Assembly (NCBI GenBank): GCA_023394015.1
Contig: JAEXBL010000050.1
Location: forward strand, 1-6,312
DNA: 6,312 bases
Reading direction: 5' to 3'
From: Pseudomonadota bacterium
Lineage (GTDB): Bacteria; Pseudomonadota; Gammaproteobacteria; Burkholderiales; Burkholderiaceae_C
Translations under genes and position numbers: made by a program
The notes under the pieces: generated by a model
Database searches by the model: none
What the model saw: only the letters and a program-made list of their open reading frames with translations
What the model was told of the DNA's origin: nothing
Shown: in pieces, positions 5,265-6,312 of the stretch
Layout of the letters: each line of letters opens with the position of its first letter
How positions within the stretch are numbered: the stretch's first letter is position 1

Positions 5265-5942
5265 TCAGCGCGCACCGGGCACCGCCAGCGCCCGCAGCAG
5301 CCACTGGCGCAGGTCGGCCACTTCTTCCATGCACACCGAGTGGCCCATCGGGTAGGCGTGCCAGTCCACGGCGTAGCCCAGCGCGGTGAGTGCGTCGCGC
5401 GAGGCGGTGGCGCGCGGCAGCGCCACCATCTCGTCCTGCGTGCCGTGGGCCAGGAAGATCGGCACGTCGGCGTTGGCGGCGCTGCGCTCGGCGGGCAGCG
5501 TGGCCGCCAGCGGCAGGTAGCCGCTCATGCCGACGATGCCGGCCAGGCGCTCGGCGTGGCGCAGGCCGGTGAGCAGGGCCATGGCGCAGCCTTGCGAGAA
5601 GCCGCCCAGCACGATGCGCCCGGCCGGCAGGCCGCGCGCCTTCTCCTGCGCCAGCAGCGCCTCAATGGCGGCCTGCGAGCGGCGCAGCCCGGCCTCGTCC
5701 TCATCGCTGCGGTCGTGGCGGATGTCGAACCACGACGGCATGACATAGCCGCCGTTGATGGTCACCGGCTGCTGCGGTGCGTTGGGAAACAGCCAGCGCA
5801 CCGGGCCGACGGCGCCGAGGTCGATCTCCTGGACGAAGGGCGCGAAGTCGCTGCCGTCGGCGCCCAGGCCGTGCAGGATGATGATGCTGGCGACGGGATC
5901 GGCGCCGGTTTCGTACTCGAGGGTGGGGGGTGCGGAGCTCAT
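5265..5942 (-). CDS. alpha/beta hydrolase, carboxylesterase / acyl-protein thioesterase-like (phospholipase/carboxylesterase family)
   Basis: A 225-residue single-domain serine hydrolase of the length usual for the family (Pfam Abhydrolase_2). The oxyanion-hole segment is LHGLGADGSDF (23-33). The nucleophile elbow GFSQG (114-118) carries S116; D170 in HGTQDEMV and H201 in YPMGHSVCMEE complete the triad. The family signatures PNAP (53-56) and SWFDI (70-74) are also present. Bacterial members such as the Pseudomonas fluorescens esterase II hydrolyse short-chain esters, and eukaryotic relatives are acyl-protein thioesterases; the natural substrate here cannot be inferred. There is no signal peptide, so it is cytoplasmic. 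It starts 22 bp after the DUF1631-like stop and ends 52 bp before the ABC gene, so the three are probably one transcript. The ATG at 5942 gives the expected N-terminus but has no clear Shine-Dalgarno. Confidence 0.93.
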   Translation of the reverse strand: MSSAPPTLEYETGADPVASIIILHGLGADGSDFAPFVQEIDLGAVGPVRWLFPNAPQQPVTINGGYVMPSWFDIRHDRSDEDEAGLRRSQAAIEALLAQEKARGLPAGRIVLGGFSQGCAMALLTGLRHAERLAGIVGMSGYLPLAATLPAERSAANADVPIFLAHGTQDEMVALPRATASRDALTALGYAVDWHAYPMGHSVCMEEVADLRQWLLRALAVPGAR

Positions 5943-5964
5943 GGCCGCATGGTAATGCGCCGGC

Positions 5965-6312
5965 TCAGGCCAGCGACGCCAGCGGCGCCAGCGCCACGGG
6001 CCTGGCCTCGTCGCCCAGGCGGCGCAGCGCCTTGTCCACCACCGCGCCGCGCTCGACCGGGCGCAGGTGGCGGTTGCGAAGCAGCTTCTCGCAGGTGCGC
6101 TGCGTCATGCTGTGCGGCCGGCCGCCGTGGCTGATGAACATGAACAAGGTGCCGTTGTCGCTGGTCCACTGCAGTTGGGCGCGCCGCCACTGGCCACGCA
6201 CCCGCAGGTCCACCCAGTCGCCCACGCGCAGGCGCGCCAGTTGGGCGCGGGCGCGGGCGTCCCGGTCTTCGGCGCTTTCCACCGCCGGGCCGGGCACGGC
6301 GGCCGGGGCAGC
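5965..6312 (-). CDS. C-terminal fragment of a DUF1631-like protein, truncated by the window edge
   Basis: The frame is open through the right edge, with five more sense codons beyond the GTG at 6297, so the 5' part of the gene is missing and that GTG is not a trustworthy start. About 115 residues are visible. A low-complexity Ala/Arg-rich segment leads into VGDWVDLRVRGQWRRAQL, then a beta-rich stretch (WTSDNGTLFMFISHGGRPHSM) and a helical end (TQRTCEKLLRNRHLRPVERGAVVDKALRRL). This pattern resembles the C-terminal module of DUF1631 proteins of Burkholderiales and related bacteria, whose biochemical function is not established; I know of no catalytic residues in it. A stand-alone small protein with a PilZ-like barrel is the main alternative. 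It would be the first visible gene of the minus-strand operon. Confidence 0.6.
   Translation of the reverse strand, partial: AAPAAVPGPAVESAEDRDARARAQLARLRVGDWVDLRVRGQWRRAQLQWTSDNGTLFMFISHGGRPHSMTQRTCEKLLRNRHLRPVERGAVVDKALRRLGDEARPVALAPLASLA

Noticed and set aside
6295..6297. GTG at 6297 as the true start of the rightmost gene
   Set aside because: The frame stays open to the window edge, no Shine-Dalgarno is visible, and the protein resembles only the C-terminal part of a larger family.
1..6312. A defence island, toxin-antitoxin pair, prophage or mobile element
   Set aside because: None of the genes belongs to known defence or mobile families, there are no terminal repeats or target duplications, and composition is even across the window.

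Overview
The window is about 6.3 kb of uniformly high-GC, tightly packed bacterial chromosome. The gene set and protein styles (FCD-type GntR regulator, single-domain bacteriohemerythrin, a DUF1631-like C-terminus, short intergenic gaps, strong G/C third-position bias) suggest a betaproteobacterium, most likely Burkholderiales and perhaps Comamonadaceae. That placement is an inference from protein resemblance. No rRNA, tRNA, CRISPR array, insertion sequence, integrase or phage gene is visible.

Layout, left to right. (1) The 3' part of a GntR/FCD transcriptional regulator on + runs in from the left edge. (2) A bacteriohemerythrin gene on - converges on it. Its upstream region carries an FNR/DNR-type palindrome placed exactly where a class II activator site would sit relative to a plausible -10 hexamer. 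(3) Divergent from it, on +, lies a two-gene unit: an exported M23 (LytM-type) zinc metallopeptidase, then a lipoprotein with a formylglycine-generating-enzyme (FGE/SUMF1) fold whose mature chain has no cysteine other than the lipidated one. (4) A 99-bp convergent intergenic region holds two small hairpins and a 16-bp direct repeat. (5) A probable three-gene - strand operon follows, read from the right edge leftwards: the C-terminal end of a DUF1631-like protein (cut by the edge), an acyl-protein-thioesterase-like serine hydrolase, and a complete ABC half-exporter. Gaps in this run are 22 and 52 bp.

Functionally the window looks like ordinary core or near-core chromosome rather than a defence or mobile island. 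The most informative signals are the predicted oxygen/NO-responsive promoter of the hemerythrin gene and the pairing of a periplasmic peptidoglycan peptidase with an apparently non-catalytic, outer-membrane-directed FGE-like lipoprotein. I see no convincing new multi-gene system. Long open frames antisense to the peptidase/lipoprotein pair and to the ABC gene are composition-driven shadows.
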